From positions 124,001 through 188,000 of the forward strand of contig JADLFW010000012.1 of NCBI GenBank assembly GCA_020849615.1: a stretch of 64,000 nucleotides of DNA, read 5' to 3'. The translations under genes and the position numbers were made by a program. Positions 24,906 to 33,716 of the stretch are shown piece after piece. The DNA comes from Phycisphaerales bacterium (GTDB taxonomy: Bacteria > Planctomycetota > Phycisphaerae > Phycisphaerales > UBA1924). Position 1 is the stretch's first letter. Each line of letters begins with the position of its first letter. The notes below the pieces were generated by a model. The model made no database searches. It saw only the letters and a list, made by a program, of their open reading frames with translations, and was not told the origin of the DNA.

Positions 24906-25649
24906 ATGCGGAAAGCCGAGCGAGCGTTCATCTATGTCGGGCTGGCTGCGGCCCTGCTTCTGGGGCTTGGGTGGCGCGGGCCGGGGCTGCCGGCGGTCGC
25001 GGGCGAGGCGCCGGCCCGTCAGCCGGGCGGAACCATCCGGATGGCGACGGTGGACATGCTGAAGATCGTCGAGAAGATGGTGAAGAGCGAGCGGTACTCG
25101 CCATCGCGGGAGGCGTTCAACAAGGAGTTGACGACGAAGCTGGAGTCGATGGCGGGGGACCTGCAGGCGCTGCGGGCGCAGATCCAGTCATCGCCGCAGA
25201 ACTCGCCGGAGACGCAGACGCTGATGCAGAACTACCAGGCCCGGGGGCAGGAGTTCGAGCAGGCGCGGAACGAGGCGGCGAACAGGTCGGATGAGTTCAA
25301 CGCGAGGCAGATCGCGGAGGCGTACCGCCTGGTGGTGGAGGTCGTGGATGCGCAGGCGAAGAAGGCGGGGTACACGCACGTGCTGGCGACGCGGAGCGGG
25401 CCGCCGACGCTGAAGTCGGGGAACATTGCAGGGACGGTGCAGGAGATGCTGGCCCGGCCGGTGGTGATGGGCGAGCCGGCGGATGACCTGACCAAGGCGG
25501 TGATGGATGAGTTGAAGCTGCCGGACACGGAGGATGCGCCGGCTCCGGGGGCTGCGCCCGCGGGCGCTCCGGCGCCGGCTCCGGCGGGGAACACACCGCC
25601 GGCCCCCGCCCCGGGCCCGGCCGCCACGCCGGCCACGACGCCCAAGTAA
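24906..25649 (+). CDS. OmpH/Skp-family periplasmic chaperone-like protein
   Basis: A 247-residue exported protein. After a signal peptide (ERAFIYVGLAAALLLGLGWRG) the OmpH core begins RMATVDMLKIVEKMVKSERY and continues as a long alpha-helical hairpin rich in Glu, Gln and Ala, the tentacle shape of Skp. Skp holds unfolded outer-membrane proteins in the periplasm. The C-terminus is a Pro/Ala-rich tail of about 45 residues not found in E. coli Skp. The ATG at 24906 follows GGGAG; one at 24891 is a weaker option. No bamA or lpxD is adjacent, unlike in proteobacteria. Confidence 0.8.
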   Translation: MRKAERAFIYVGLAAALLLGLGWRGPGLPAVAGEAPARQPGGTIRMATVDMLKIVEKMVKSERYSPSREAFNKELTTKLESMAGDLQALRAQIQSSPQNSPETQTLMQNYQARGQEFEQARNEAANRSDEFNARQIAEAYRLVVEVVDAQAKKAGYTHVLATRSGPPTLKSGNIAGTVQEMLARPVVMGEPADDLTKAVMDELKLPDTEDAPAPGAAPAGAPAPAPAGNTPPAPAPGPAATPATTPK

Positions 25650-25670
25650 GCCGGGTTGAGCGATGAGCGA

Positions 25671-26420
25671 CTACGCCCGGGCCCGGTCGGCCCGGGCGTT
25701 TTGCTGCGCAGTGGCGATCAGCCGCTCGAGGGATTGCGAGAGCCCGGCCCGGGCTTCGTCCATCGTGGGGCAGCGCGGGCCGAGGAGCTGGAGGAGGCTG
25801 GTGATGGGCCGGCCCGCGAGGCCGCAGGGGATGATGAGGCGGAAGTGCTCGAGGTTGGTGGTGACGTTGAGGGCGAGGCCGTGGAAGGTGACCCATTTGC
25901 GGATGCGGACCCCCATGGCGCAGAGCTTGGCGGCCCGGCCCGGCTCGCCGAAGGAAATGACGCTGGTGCCGGGGGTGCCGGGGTTGACCCAGGCGCCGGT
26001 GGCGGCGGGGTCGCGGCGGGCCTCGAAGCCGAGGGAGGCGCAGTAGTCGATGACGGCCTGCTCGAGGAGGCGCATGTAGGCGTGGAGGCCGAGGTTGAGG
26101 CGGTTGAGATCGAGGATGGGGTAGACGACGAGCTGGCCCGGGCCGTGGTAGGTGATATCTCCGCCGCGGTCGGTGCGGGCGACGGTGACGCCGGAGCGGG
26201 CGAGGAGCTCGGGGGAGGCGAGGAGGTGGGATTCGACGCCGGGGCGGGGCGTCATGGTGATGACGGGGTCGTGCTCGACGAGGAGGAGGGTGCCGACGGG
26301 TGTGGAATCCGGGGCGGCGCGGTCGGCCAGGACGCGCTCGACTTCCTGGATCTGGCGGTCGTAGGCGGGCTGATAGGCCAGTCGACCGAGGTCGATGATG
26401 CGCAGAGGTGCTTCGGTCAT
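25671..26420 (-). CDS. lipB: Octanoyl-[ACP]:protein N-octanoyltransferase LipB
   Basis: Transfers octanoyl groups from acyl carrier protein to lipoyl domains, the first step of endogenous lipoate synthesis. The 249-residue protein contains the signature RTDRGGDITYHGPGQLVVYPI, a KLCAMGVRIRKWVTFHGLALNV block with catalytic Lys165, and the acyl-accepting Cys199 in IIPCGL. No lipA is in the window. The gene converges on the OmpH gene, whose terminator stem lies inside the last codons of lipB, and it is divergent from the second lpxA. A perfect 9-bp hairpin (26459-26467 with 26472-26480) sits in the divergent gap. Confidence 0.95.
   Translation of the reverse strand: MTEAPLRIIDLGRLAYQPAYDRQIQEVERVLADRAAPDSTPVGTLLLVEHDPVITMTPRPGVESHLLASPELLARSGVTVARTDRGGDITYHGPGQLVVYPILDLNRLNLGLHAYMRLLEQAVIDYCASLGFEARRDPAATGAWVNPGTPGTSVISFGEPGRAAKLCAMGVRIRKWVTFHGLALNVTTNLEHFRLIIPCGLAGRPITSLLQLLGPRCPTMDEARAGLSQSLERLIATAQQNARADRARA
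25675..25702 (+). terminator. Terminator of the OmpH gene inside the lipB 3' end
   Basis: GCCCGGGCC (25675-25683) pairs with GGCCCGGGC (25689-25697), followed on the plus strand by GTTTTG. The stem overlaps the last nine or so codons of lipB on the other strand, which encode an Arg/Ala-rich end that this constraint may explain. Confidence 0.7.
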
Positions 26421-26500
26421 ATGGCGAGACCCCCGGGGGCCCCCTTCCCGGACGTGCCGCGGCGGCTGTGAAGCCGCCGCGATGGGCTACCATAGGCCCC

Positions 26501-27385
26501 ATGTCGGAAATTCATCCATCGGCGATCGTCGGGAAGGATTGCGAGCTGGGCGATGGTGTGGTCATCGGCCCGTACTGCGTCCTGCAGGGCCGGGTGAAGC
26601 TCGCCGCGGGGGTTCGGCTGATCGCGGCGGCGCACCTGTCCGGGCCGGTCGAGGTCGGGGAGGGGACGGAGGTCTACCCCGGGGCCTGCCTGGGATTTCC
26701 GGGCCAGGATGTCAAGTTCAAGCAGGGGATGCCGACGGCGGGCGTGCGGATCGGGAAGAAGTGCATCATCCGCGAGCACGTGACGGTGCACGCGGCGACG
26801 AATGACCAGGCCCCCACCACGGTCGGCGACCGCGCGTTCCTGATGGCGTGCACGCACCTGGGCCACGATGCGCGGATCGGCAACGACGTGACGATGGTGA
26901 ACGGGTCGGGGCTGGCGGGGCACGCCGAGGTTGGGGATAACGCGACGCTGAGCGGCGGGGCGGTGATCCACCAGTTCACGCGGGTGGGGCGGCTGGCGTT
27001 CCTGTCGGGCGGGACGGGTGTGTCGATGGATGTGCCGCCGTTCTGCATGGTGCCGGAACGTCAGCGGGTCGCGGGGATCAACCTGGTGGGGATGCGGCGG
27101 AACGGGATCTCGCGGGAGGAGATCACGCGGGTGCGGGAGGCGTTCCGGCTGGTGTTCAGGCCCGGCGATCTGTCGAAGGAAGAGATGATCGAGCGGCTGG
27201 AGTCGCTGGGGCGGGGATCGGCGGCGGTGCTGGAGATGGCGAGGTTTGTGAGGGAGAGCAAGCGGGCGATCTGCCCGGGCCCGGGGCGGCCGCCGCGGCT
27301 GCTGTCGAGCTGGCTGAACCTGCGGCGTCGCGGGCGGGGTGAATCTGCGCTCGATGGGTTGGACGAGGCGCCGCTGGAAGGGTAA
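26501..27385 (+). CDS. LpxA-like UDP-GlcNAc acyltransferase, copy 2
   Basis: A 294-residue left-handed beta-helix acyltransferase homologous to the protein at 6142. It begins MSEIHPSAIVGKDCELGDGVVIGPYCVLQGRV, has CTHLGHDARIGNDVTMVNGSGLAGH around the catalytic His region, GGAVIHQFTRVGRLAFLSGG, and the helical C-terminal domain (RRNGISREEITRVREAFRLVF). It carries an extra C-terminal tail of about 40 residues rich in Arg, Pro and Gly. The two copies differ throughout, so this is an old duplication; one may prefer another acyl length or sugar nucleotide. The start is unambiguous by alignment. It is 41 nt upstream of the MBL-fold gene and probably co-transcribed. Confidence 0.85.
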   Translation: MSEIHPSAIVGKDCELGDGVVIGPYCVLQGRVKLAAGVRLIAAAHLSGPVEVGEGTEVYPGACLGFPGQDVKFKQGMPTAGVRIGKKCIIREHVTVHAATNDQAPTTVGDRAFLMACTHLGHDARIGNDVTMVNGSGLAGHAEVGDNATLSGGAVIHQFTRVGRLAFLSGGTGVSMDVPPFCMVPERQRVAGINLVGMRRNGISREEITRVREAFRLVFRPGDLSKEEMIERLESLGRGSAAVLEMARFVRESKRAICPGPGRPPRLLSSWLNLRRRGRGESALDGLDEAPLEG

Positions 27386-27426
27386 CTTGGGGTGGTGGCG
27401 GGCGGATGCTCGCCCGGAGGCTGTTC

Positions 27427-28308
27427 ATGGATGACGCCCCCACCGCCTGGGTGCCGAGGATGTGCGTGCTGGCGAGCGGCTCTGCGGGCAACTGCACGGC
27501 CGTGGTGATCGGCGGCCCGTCGCGCCCGCGGATCGTGCTGATTGACGCCGGGCTGTCGCCGCGGCGGACCCGCGCGCTGCTGGCGAAGCTGGGGCTGAGC
27601 CTTGAAGATGTTTGTGAGGTGATCATCACGCACCTGGATCACGATCACTGGAACGCGGGGTGGTGCTCGGGGCTGCCGGCGCGGGCCACGGTGCGGATGC
27701 ACCGGCGGCACCTGGGGCGGGCCGCACGGGAAGGGATGCTGCACCACCGCACCGAGCCGTTCGAGGAGGCGTTTGAACTGGAGGGCGGGGCGAGGATTGC
27801 GCCGGCGCTGCTCGACCACGACTCGCTGGGCGTAGTGGCGTTCCGGATGGAGTTTGAGAGCGCCGGGACGCTGGGGTTTGCCACCGATGTGGGCCGGCCC
27901 ACCCCGCGGCTGATCGGGCACCTGCGGGGCGTCGATGTGCTGGCGATCGAATCGAACTACTGCCCGAGGCTGCAAGCGGCATCTTCGAGGCCCGCGTTTC
28001 TCAAGGCGCGGATCATGGGGGGGGCGGGGCATCTGAGCAACGCCCAGTGCGCGGAGGCGGCAAGGGAGATCGGCCCGGCCCGGCACGTGGTGCTGCTGCA
28101 CCTGTCGCGGGAGTGCAACCGGCCCGACCTGGCGGCGGAAGGCCACCGGGGGGCCCCGTACGGGCTGACGATTTCATCACAGGCGGAGCCCACCCCGTGG
28201 ATCGACGTGGCGGGCGTGCCTAGGAAAAGAGCGGAAGGGCCGGGGCCGATGCCGGACAAAGTCCGGACAGCGGCGCGGGCGCCGGAGCAGTCGGTGCTAT
28301 TCGCGTAG
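27427..28308 (+). CDS. MBL-fold metallohydrolase (YycJ/WalJ-like)
   Basis: A 293-residue cytosolic metallo-beta-lactamase-fold protein. It has CVLASGSAGNCTAVVIGG at the start, as in the YycJ/WalJ group, and the metal motif THLDHDHWNAG, with further ligands likely in LLDHDSLG, FATDVG and HLS. WalJ-type enzymes are 5'-3' exonucleases active on DNA; that role is an inference from family resemblance. The ATG at 27427 is preceded by CGGAGG, which decides against the TTG-rich upstream codons. The C-terminal 40 residues are low-complexity. It follows the second lpxA gene closely. Confidence 0.8.
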   Translation: MDDAPTAWVPRMCVLASGSAGNCTAVVIGGPSRPRIVLIDAGLSPRRTRALLAKLGLSLEDVCEVIITHLDHDHWNAGWCSGLPARATVRMHRRHLGRAAREGMLHHRTEPFEEAFELEGGARIAPALLDHDSLGVVAFRMEFESAGTLGFATDVGRPTPRLIGHLRGVDVLAIESNYCPRLQAASSRPAFLKARIMGGAGHLSNAQCAEAAREIGPARHVVLLHLSRECNRPDLAAEGHRGAPYGLTISSQAEPTPWIDVAGVPRKRAEGPGPMPDKVRTAARAPEQSVLFA

Positions 28309-28359
28309 GCCCGCAGCGCGGGGGGTAGGTTGACCAGTCTGAACGCCGGACAGCGTGTG

Positions 28360-29178
28360 ATGCCGGAGAGCCGGGCGGAGGCGCGGGAGGGCTCATCCCG
28401 AGCCGGGCGGCTGGCGGCACGGGTGCGGGTGATGCTCGGGCTGCGGCGCACGTTCACGGTGGATGGGGTGCGGTACACGGAGCGGAGCACCGAGCCGCTG
28501 CGGCGGTCGCTGTCGCGCAAGGGCGCCGGGCTGAAGGAGTACGACGCGGTGTTCACCGACGGGGTGAAGCTGCGGCTGCACTGCACGCCCGCGCGGGTGT
28601 ACGCGGACCTCTCGGGGGCGGCGCTGCTGCCGCGGTACCGGATGGTCGAGGACCTCCTGAGCCCGGGGATGCGGGTGCTGGAAGTTTCGTGCGGGACGGG
28701 GTACGGGGCGGCGTGGCTGCTGGAGCGGGTGGGCCCGTCGGGCGCCGTGGTGGCGCTGGACCGGGATCGCGAGTCGGTAAAGTACGCGCAGCGGCGGTAC
28801 TCGGGCGCGAACGCGGCCTTCGAGCTGGGCGGCGTCGAGACGCTGTACGGCGAGCTGGCCGGCGGGTTTGATGCTGTGCTGGCGATGCGCGGGCTGGACT
28901 CGCAGTCGGGCCTCGAGGCCACGCTGCGGGAGTTGTGGCGCGTCGTGTCACCGGGGGGCTGGCTGCTGGTGGCCGAGCCCATCGAGGCGACCGTCGAGGG
29001 CGCTGAGTCCCTCGAAACGGTGCTGCGGCGCGTGACATCGGAGCCCTCCGCGAGGCCCGAGGCCAGCGCTGAGGGTGAGGCGGCCGGGCCCGTCAATCCC
29101 TCCGAGAGCGCGCTGATCAGCAAGATGGATGACCCCGGACAGCGGCCGCTGTGGCTGGCGATGAAGGCCAGCGCGTGA
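28360..29178 (+). CDS. SAM-dependent class I methyltransferase
   Basis: A 272-residue cytosolic methyltransferase. Motif I of the Rossmann fold is VLEVSCGTGYGAAWLL, with the acidic ribose-binding residue in VVALDRDRESVKYA and post-motifs DAVLAMRGL and SPGGWLLVAEP. The N-terminal 90 residues are basic and unassigned. The substrate is unknown. The GTG at 28357 or the ATG at 28360 may be the start. Its stop overlaps the start of a glycosyltransferase-like gene (GTGA), and two more glycosyltransferases converge on that gene, so methylation of a glycan or lipid carrier is plausible. Confidence 0.8.
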   Translation: MPESRAEAREGSSRAGRLAARVRVMLGLRRTFTVDGVRYTERSTEPLRRSLSRKGAGLKEYDAVFTDGVKLRLHCTPARVYADLSGAALLPRYRMVEDLLSPGMRVLEVSCGTGYGAAWLLERVGPSGAVVALDRDRESVKYAQRRYSGANAAFELGGVETLYGELAGGFDAVLAMRGLDSQSGLEATLRELWRVVSPGGWLLVAEPIEATVEGAESLETVLRRVTSEPSARPEASAEGEAAGPVNPSESALISKMDDPGQRPLWLAMKASA

Positions 29179-30098
29179 GCGGGCCCGGCGCGGGATCCGG
29201 GCGGGCTGCGCTGGGGGATGTGACGCTGGCGATCTCGGGTTTCGGCGGCACCCGGGCGGCGCTGCGGCGGGTGATCCTGGACTGGCTGGAGTTCCTTGGC
29301 GGCCGGCCCGGCGAGGTGGTGTATGTGGATGGGGGCAGCCCGCGGCGGACGACCGCGGCGCTGGCGGGGCTGCTGCATGACGGGCTGATCGACAAGCTTG
29401 AGCTGCTGACGCCCGCGCACTGGGAGAACAGCTTCGAGCGCTGCTACATCCAGGAGTACCAGAGCGGGCGGCTGGCGACGCGGCCGTACATCGTGTTCGT
29501 GAAGCCGGACATGCTGCCGTTCCGCAGCGGGTTTGATCGCTGGCTCGAGGAAGACATCGCGGCGCTTGACCGGCCGGGGGTCTTTGCGATCACCAACACG
29601 CACCTGGTCGAGCCGCCGGCGGGCCGGGAAGGCCCGTACCTCGTGTCGGACTTCGCGAGCCTGAACTTTGCCCTCATGAAGCGGACGGCGTTCGAGGAAT
29701 CGATGCGCGGGCAGGTGGGCGCGTTCATCGAGGGTGGATTTCGGGGCGAGTACCCCGCGCACATCAGGACGGAGGACCGCTACCGGCGGGCCCTGATCGA
29801 ATGGGCGTGGCAGCAGCATTGCCGGCAGCACGGGCTGCGCACGCTGGGCCGGGCCGAGTCGAACGACTGGATGATCTTCCACATCAACAAGGGCGGGCGG
29901 AAGCTGCTGCGGATCCGGGAGCGGCTGCGGGCCCGGGATGGCGTCGCGGCGTACTTCGACAAGCCCAAGGGGCTGTACAGGCCGCCGTTGTCGGGCCTGC
30001 AGCGGGCCGGAAAGTCGCTGGAAGGCTTGGCCCGGCGGCTGCGCGGCGCGGATGTCAGGCGCTCGGCGACGGGGCCGGGCCAGCCGGAGCGTTCATAG
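29175..30098 (+). CDS. Glycosyltransferase-like (GT-A fold) protein
   Basis: A 307-residue protein translationally coupled to the methyltransferase (GTG in GTGA). The N-terminus (VTLAISGFGGTRAALRRVILDWLEFL ... VVYVDGGSPRRTT) has the layout of GT2-type glycosyltransferases: a nucleotide-binding beta-alpha unit and a VDGGS segment. The middle contains YIVFVKPDMLPFRSGFDRWLEEDI and a REFxRTED-like stretch (HIRTEDRYRRALIEWAW). There is no clear DxD, so activity is uncertain. The 3' end overlaps that of the convergent GT2 gene by 44 nt. Likely part of surface-glycan synthesis. Confidence 0.65.
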   Translation: MSGPGAGSGRAALGDVTLAISGFGGTRAALRRVILDWLEFLGGRPGEVVYVDGGSPRRTTAALAGLLHDGLIDKLELLTPAHWENSFERCYIQEYQSGRLATRPYIVFVKPDMLPFRSGFDRWLEEDIAALDRPGVFAITNTHLVEPPAGREGPYLVSDFASLNFALMKRTAFEESMRGQVGAFIEGGFRGEYPAHIRTEDRYRRALIEWAWQQHCRQHGLRTLGRAESNDWMIFHINKGGRKLLRIRERLRARDGVAAYFDKPKGLYRPPLSGLQRAGKSLEGLARRLRGADVRRSATGPGQPERS

Positions 30099-31062
30099 TC
30101 GCGGCGTGCAGCTCCCGCTGCAGCGCGGCCCAGCCTTCCATACGTCCAGCGCGTTCGGCGAGTCGGATCGAGCGGCGGGAGGGGCGCCAGTCGAACAGGA
30201 GCGTCTTGAGCCACAAGCGACGGGCCCGGCGGCAGTGGGGATCGGCCCAGGCCGCGGGCGGGCGGCCCTCGGCGAGCCAGTGCAGCTTGGGTTCGCCGCG
30301 GCAGATGGCGCCGCGGATGCGCGCGAGATACTCAACCGTCTGGCGGGCCTCGGGGATGAGGTGGTGGATCACGGCCTCGGGCTCGTACCAGATCTCCCAT
30401 CCGGCCTGGCGGATGCGGATGCAGACCTCGGCATCTTCAGCGCCGCATTCGAGCTTCCCGCCGGTGCGGGCTTCGAGGTAGCAGCCTTCGAGCCAGCCGG
30501 AGGCCTCGATCGCGGCCCGGCGGATGCCCAGCGAAGCGCCGATGACGAACTCGCGCGGGGCTTGGAGACGGTGGCGGCTGGGCTGGCGCTCGTGATGGCC
30601 CAGCGACTGGCGGTAGGTGAGGGCCAGCGGCGTGGGCCCGGCTTCCCAGATGTTGCGCACTGGCCCGCCGACGACGCCCGCCCGGGGCTCACGTTCGAGG
30701 AGTTCGAGCAGCCGGGCCGCCCAGGCGGGGTCGGGGAGGCAGTCATCATCGGTGAGCGCCAGCAGCGGGTGACCGGTCTCGCGGAACAGCCTCCGCATGG
30801 CGGCGATCTTGCCGGGCTGGGCCTCGTAGATCCGCCGCGTGGGGATGGCCGGGCCCGAGGCGATGAAGTCATCCACAACCGCCGCGGTGTCATCGCTGGA
30901 GCGGTTGTCGATGATCACGAGTTCGGCGATGCGGCCGCCCGCACGGTCAAGGGTGGCGAGAGCGTCAAGGGTCCGGCGGATCTTGGGCCCGCGGTTGTAG
31001 GTGCAGACCCCCACCACCATGGCGGCGCGGGGATCGGCGGTGCTCGGCATCGGATCGTTCAT
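30055..31062 (-). CDS. Family 2 glycosyltransferase
   Basis: A 335-residue inverting glycosyltransferase. The N-terminal GT-A domain shows VVGVCTYNRGPKIRRTLDAL, ELVIIDNRSSDDTAAVVDDF and the metal-binding LALTDDDCLPDPAWAARL; later CGAEDAEVCIRIRQAGWEIWYEPEAVIHHLIP holds the ED catalytic-base motif. The start ATG overlaps the stop of the upstream glycosyltransferase (ATGA), so the two are coupled. Probably cytosolic and membrane-associated, acting in exopolysaccharide, glycolipid or protein glycan assembly; donor and acceptor are unknown. Confidence 0.9.
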   Translation of the reverse strand: MNDPMPSTADPRAAMVVGVCTYNRGPKIRRTLDALATLDRAGGRIAELVIIDNRSSDDTAAVVDDFIASGPAIPTRRIYEAQPGKIAAMRRLFRETGHPLLALTDDDCLPDPAWAARLLELLEREPRAGVVGGPVRNIWEAGPTPLALTYRQSLGHHERQPSRHRLQAPREFVIGASLGIRRAAIEASGWLEGCYLEARTGGKLECGAEDAEVCIRIRQAGWEIWYEPEAVIHHLIPEARQTVEYLARIRGAICRGEPKLHWLAEGRPPAAWADPHCRRARRLWLKTLLFDWRPSRRSIRLAERAGRMEGWAALQRELHAATMNAPAGPAPSPSA

Positions 31063-31931
31063 GGCCTGGCTCGCGAGCGGAGACGATATCGCAGCCGGGC
31101 CTTGAGCGGTACGGGCCAGCCGTGCTCGCGGCAGGCGGCGGTGAGGGCGTGCCAGGAAGGCGCATCGATGCCGTGCTTGGCGCAGGCGTTAACCAGCCAG
31201 CGGGTCGCCTCGCGCCAGTGGCAGTCACCTTGCGGGCGGAAGTGCCGGGCCATCAGCGTCAGGTGGTCCGCCACGCGCCGGCTCAACCGCGACATGGAAG
31301 TGAGATTGGATGCGCCGGGCGGATGGAGCCGCTGGAGCACGGCCGGCTCCGCCGAGACGACCAGCGGCCCGTGATCGGCGAGTCGGCGGCAGAAATCGCG
31401 GTCCTCGCCGAGCGTCAGGGAGGGATCAAAGCGGAGTCCCGCTTCGATGGCCCGGCGGTGCGCGAGGATGCCCGAGCCGTTGAAGAGCGTGATGGGGCGG
31501 AAGACATCATCGGGGAGCGGCAAGGCCCGGCCCGTCCACTCGGGGGGCGCGGGTTTCAGCGTGCGCGATCCGTCGGGGGCGAGGTGGATGCGGGCGGCGA
31601 CGCCGCCGGCGGCGTTGAGCGATGCGGCGAGTCGGATGAGGGACTCGACGCCCTGGGTGAGGAGTTCATCATCATCATCGAGGAAGAAGGCGAAATCGGC
31701 GGAGAGCTGGTCGAGCCCGGTGTTGCGGGCGGCGGAAGGCCCGGCGTTGGGCTGGTGGATGAGGATGGCCCGGCCCGCGGCGTCGGCGGGGAGCTGCGCC
31801 GGGGCGGCGGAGCCGTCATCGACGATGATGACGCCCGAGCAGGAAGGGGCGGCAAGGGCGCTGCGGATGGAGGCGTGGAGCCGCTGGGAAGGGGCGTTGA
31901 AGGTGGGGATGATGGCCTGGAATGATGGCAT
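31059..31931 (-). CDS. Family 2 glycosyltransferase
   Basis: A 290-residue GT2 enzyme starting MPSFQAIIPTFNAPSQRLHASIRSAL. The GT-A features are GVIIVDDGSAAP, NAGPSAARNTGLDQL and FAFFLDDDDELLTQG, with the DDD metal site and LGEDRDFCRRLADHG as the catalytic-base region. The ATG at 31931 matches the family N-terminus; upstream codons in frame overlap the divergent rsfS region. It is the first gene of the two-gene glycosyltransferase operon. Specificity unknown. Confidence 0.9.
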   Translation of the reverse strand: MPSFQAIIPTFNAPSQRLHASIRSALAAPSCSGVIIVDDGSAAPAQLPADAAGRAILIHQPNAGPSAARNTGLDQLSADFAFFLDDDDELLTQGVESLIRLAASLNAAGGVAARIHLAPDGSRTLKPAPPEWTGRALPLPDDVFRPITLFNGSGILAHRRAIEAGLRFDPSLTLGEDRDFCRRLADHGPLVVSAEPAVLQRLHPPGASNLTSMSRLSRRVADHLTLMARHFRPQGDCHWREATRWLVNACAKHGIDAPSWHALTAACREHGWPVPLKARLRYRLRSRARP

Positions 31932-31990
31932 GCGGCAGGGGTTGTGTTCGGGTGACGAATCGGGCGTTCGGCGGCCTATTGTTTGCCCCG

Positions 31991-32503
31991 ATGCCAGAGC
32001 GAGACAGCCCAGCCAAATCCACGGCCAAGACAGCGAAGACCACGGCACGAAAGCCGCGCGCCAAGGCGGCGGCCAAGGCCGCGCCCCAGCCTACCGAGGC
32101 TGAGAAGACGATGAAGTTCGTCATCGAGGCGGCCCGGCTGCTCTCGGATGACAAGTGCGAGGATGTGGTGGTGCTGGATGTGCGCAAGCTCAGCCAGGTG
32201 ACGGACTTCGTGGTGATCGGCTCGGGCACGTCGGACCGGCAGATGCGGTCGGTGCTGAAGCATGTTGAGGAGCTGGGCGAGCAGCTGGGGTTCCGGGCGT
32301 TCCGCGTGAGCGCCGATGAGCGGGCCGTGTGGCTGCTGGCCGACTTCGTCCACGTCGTTGTCCACCTCTTCGAGCCCAACACCCGCGCCCACTACGACCT
32401 TGAAATGCTGTGGGGCGATGCCGAGCGGGTGGAGTGGGAACGGCCGAGCCAGAAGACCCGCAACCGGGCCGGGCTGCGCGCGGGCGATGGGGTCGCGGGC
32501 TGA
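31991..32503 (+). CDS. rsfS: Ribosomal silencing factor RsfS
   Basis: Binds ribosomal protein L14 on the 50S subunit and blocks subunit joining when nutrients are short. The 170-residue protein has a Lys/Ala-rich N-terminal extension of about 38 residues, then the DUF143 domain: KCEDVVVLDVRKLSQVTDFVVIGSGTSDRQMRSV, GFRAFRVSADERAVWLLADFVHVVVHLF and YDLEMLWGDAERVEW. The chosen ATG at 31991 avoids an unlikely upstream extension. aroB starts 19 nt after it. The usual neighbours nadD and obg are absent. Confidence 0.93.
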   Translation: MPERDSPAKSTAKTAKTTARKPRAKAAAKAAPQPTEAEKTMKFVIEAARLLSDDKCEDVVVLDVRKLSQVTDFVVIGSGTSDRQMRSVLKHVEELGEQLGFRAFRVSADERAVWLLADFVHVVVHLFEPNTRAHYDLEMLWGDAERVEWERPSQKTRNRAGLRAGDGVAG

Positions 32504-32522
32504 TCGGCCGTACGCTGTGCAC

Positions 32523-33716
32523 ATGAACTCGAAGCCGGGCCAGAGCGGGACGGGCGACGCCGCGGGATCGGTGCGCGTGGATCTGGCCGAGCGGTCGTAC
32601 GACGTGCTGGTCGGGCCCGCCCTGCTGTCGCGGGTGGGCGGACTGGCCCGGTCGCGTTGCCGGGCGGGCGCGGCCCGGGCGTTCATCGTCATCGATGACA
32701 ACATCCCGGCGGCGATGGTCGAGCGGGCTGCGGCGGCGCTGGAGGGCGCGGGATTCCGAACATCGCGGGCCGCGGTGCGGGCCAGCGAGTCCGGCAAGTC
32801 GCTGGAGACCGTGCAGAAGCTGCTGGTGAGCTTCGCGGCGACTCGGCATGAACGCTGGGACCCGGTCATCGCGCTGGGGGGCGGGATCGTGGGCGATGTG
32901 ACGGGGTTTGCCGCGGGGATCTACCGCCGCGGGGTGCCGTTCATTCAGTGCCCGACGACGCTGCTGTCGATGGTCGATGCCTCGGTGGGAGGGAAGACCG
33001 GCGCGAATCTGGAAGTCGATGGCGCCCTCAAGAAGAACCTGGTCGGGGTGTTTCATCAGCCGATCGGCGTCCTGGCAGACCTTGACACGCTGGGATCGCT
33101 GCCGGATCGCGAGCTGCGCGCGGGGCTGGCGGAGTGCGTGAAACACGCGATGATCAGCGCGGACTTCGGCGATCCGGGCCTGTGGCGGTGGACGCTGGAT
33201 CACGCCGAGGCCCTGCTGGCGCGTGATCCCGCGAGGCTGACCGAGCTGGTGGTTCGCAACGTGGGGGTCAAGGCGCGGGTGGTGGCGGGCGATGAGCGCG
33301 AGGAGACTGAAGGTGGCGGGCGGGCCTTGCTGAACCTGGGCCACACTTTCGGGCACGCGATCGAGCCCATGGCGCACCTCTCCCCCGATGGCGACCCGCG
33401 GCACGCGCCGCTGCTGCACGGGGAGGCGGTTGCGCTGGGGCTGGTCGCGGCGTGCGCCACCGCGGAATCGATCGGAAGTTCGCCGCCCGGCCTGCGGGGC
33501 GAGGTGGAGTCGCTGCTGGCGCGGCTCGGGCTGCCGACGCGCGTGGCCGGGCTGCCGGCAGATGAGGTCACCCTGACGGCGATCGCCCACGACAAGAAGG
33601 TGATGAGCGGGCGGCTGCGGCTCGTGCTGCCGCGCGGGATCGGGCGGGCCGAGGTCGTAGCGGCCCCGCCGGAAGCGGCGGTCCGGACCGGGCTGTCGGC
33701 GATCCGCCGGGCCTGA
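32523..33716 (+). CDS. aroB: 3-dehydroquinate synthase
   Basis: Converts DAHP to 3-dehydroquinate, the second step of the shikimate pathway, with NAD and a divalent metal. The 397-residue protein shows ALGGGIVGDVTGFAAGIYRRGVPFIQCPTTLLSMVDASVGGKTGAN (NAD and substrate loops), KNLVGVFHQP, ELRAGLAECVKHAMI and the metal-binding LNLGHTFGHAIE and LLHGEAVALG. It is about 30-40 residues longer than typical. The ATG at 32523 follows rsfS by 19 nt, so the two probably share a transcript. The C-terminus ends in a normal AroB tail. Confidence 0.95.
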   Translation: MNSKPGQSGTGDAAGSVRVDLAERSYDVLVGPALLSRVGGLARSRCRAGAARAFIVIDDNIPAAMVERAAAALEGAGFRTSRAAVRASESGKSLETVQKLLVSFAATRHERWDPVIALGGGIVGDVTGFAAGIYRRGVPFIQCPTTLLSMVDASVGGKTGANLEVDGALKKNLVGVFHQPIGVLADLDTLGSLPDRELRAGLAECVKHAMISADFGDPGLWRWTLDHAEALLARDPARLTELVVRNVGVKARVVAGDEREETEGGGRALLNLGHTFGHAIEPMAHLSPDGDPRHAPLLHGEAVALGLVAACATAESIGSSPPGLRGEVESLLARLGLPTRVAGLPADEVTLTAIAHDKKVMSGRLRLVLPRGIGRAEVVAAPPEAAVRTGLSAIRRA

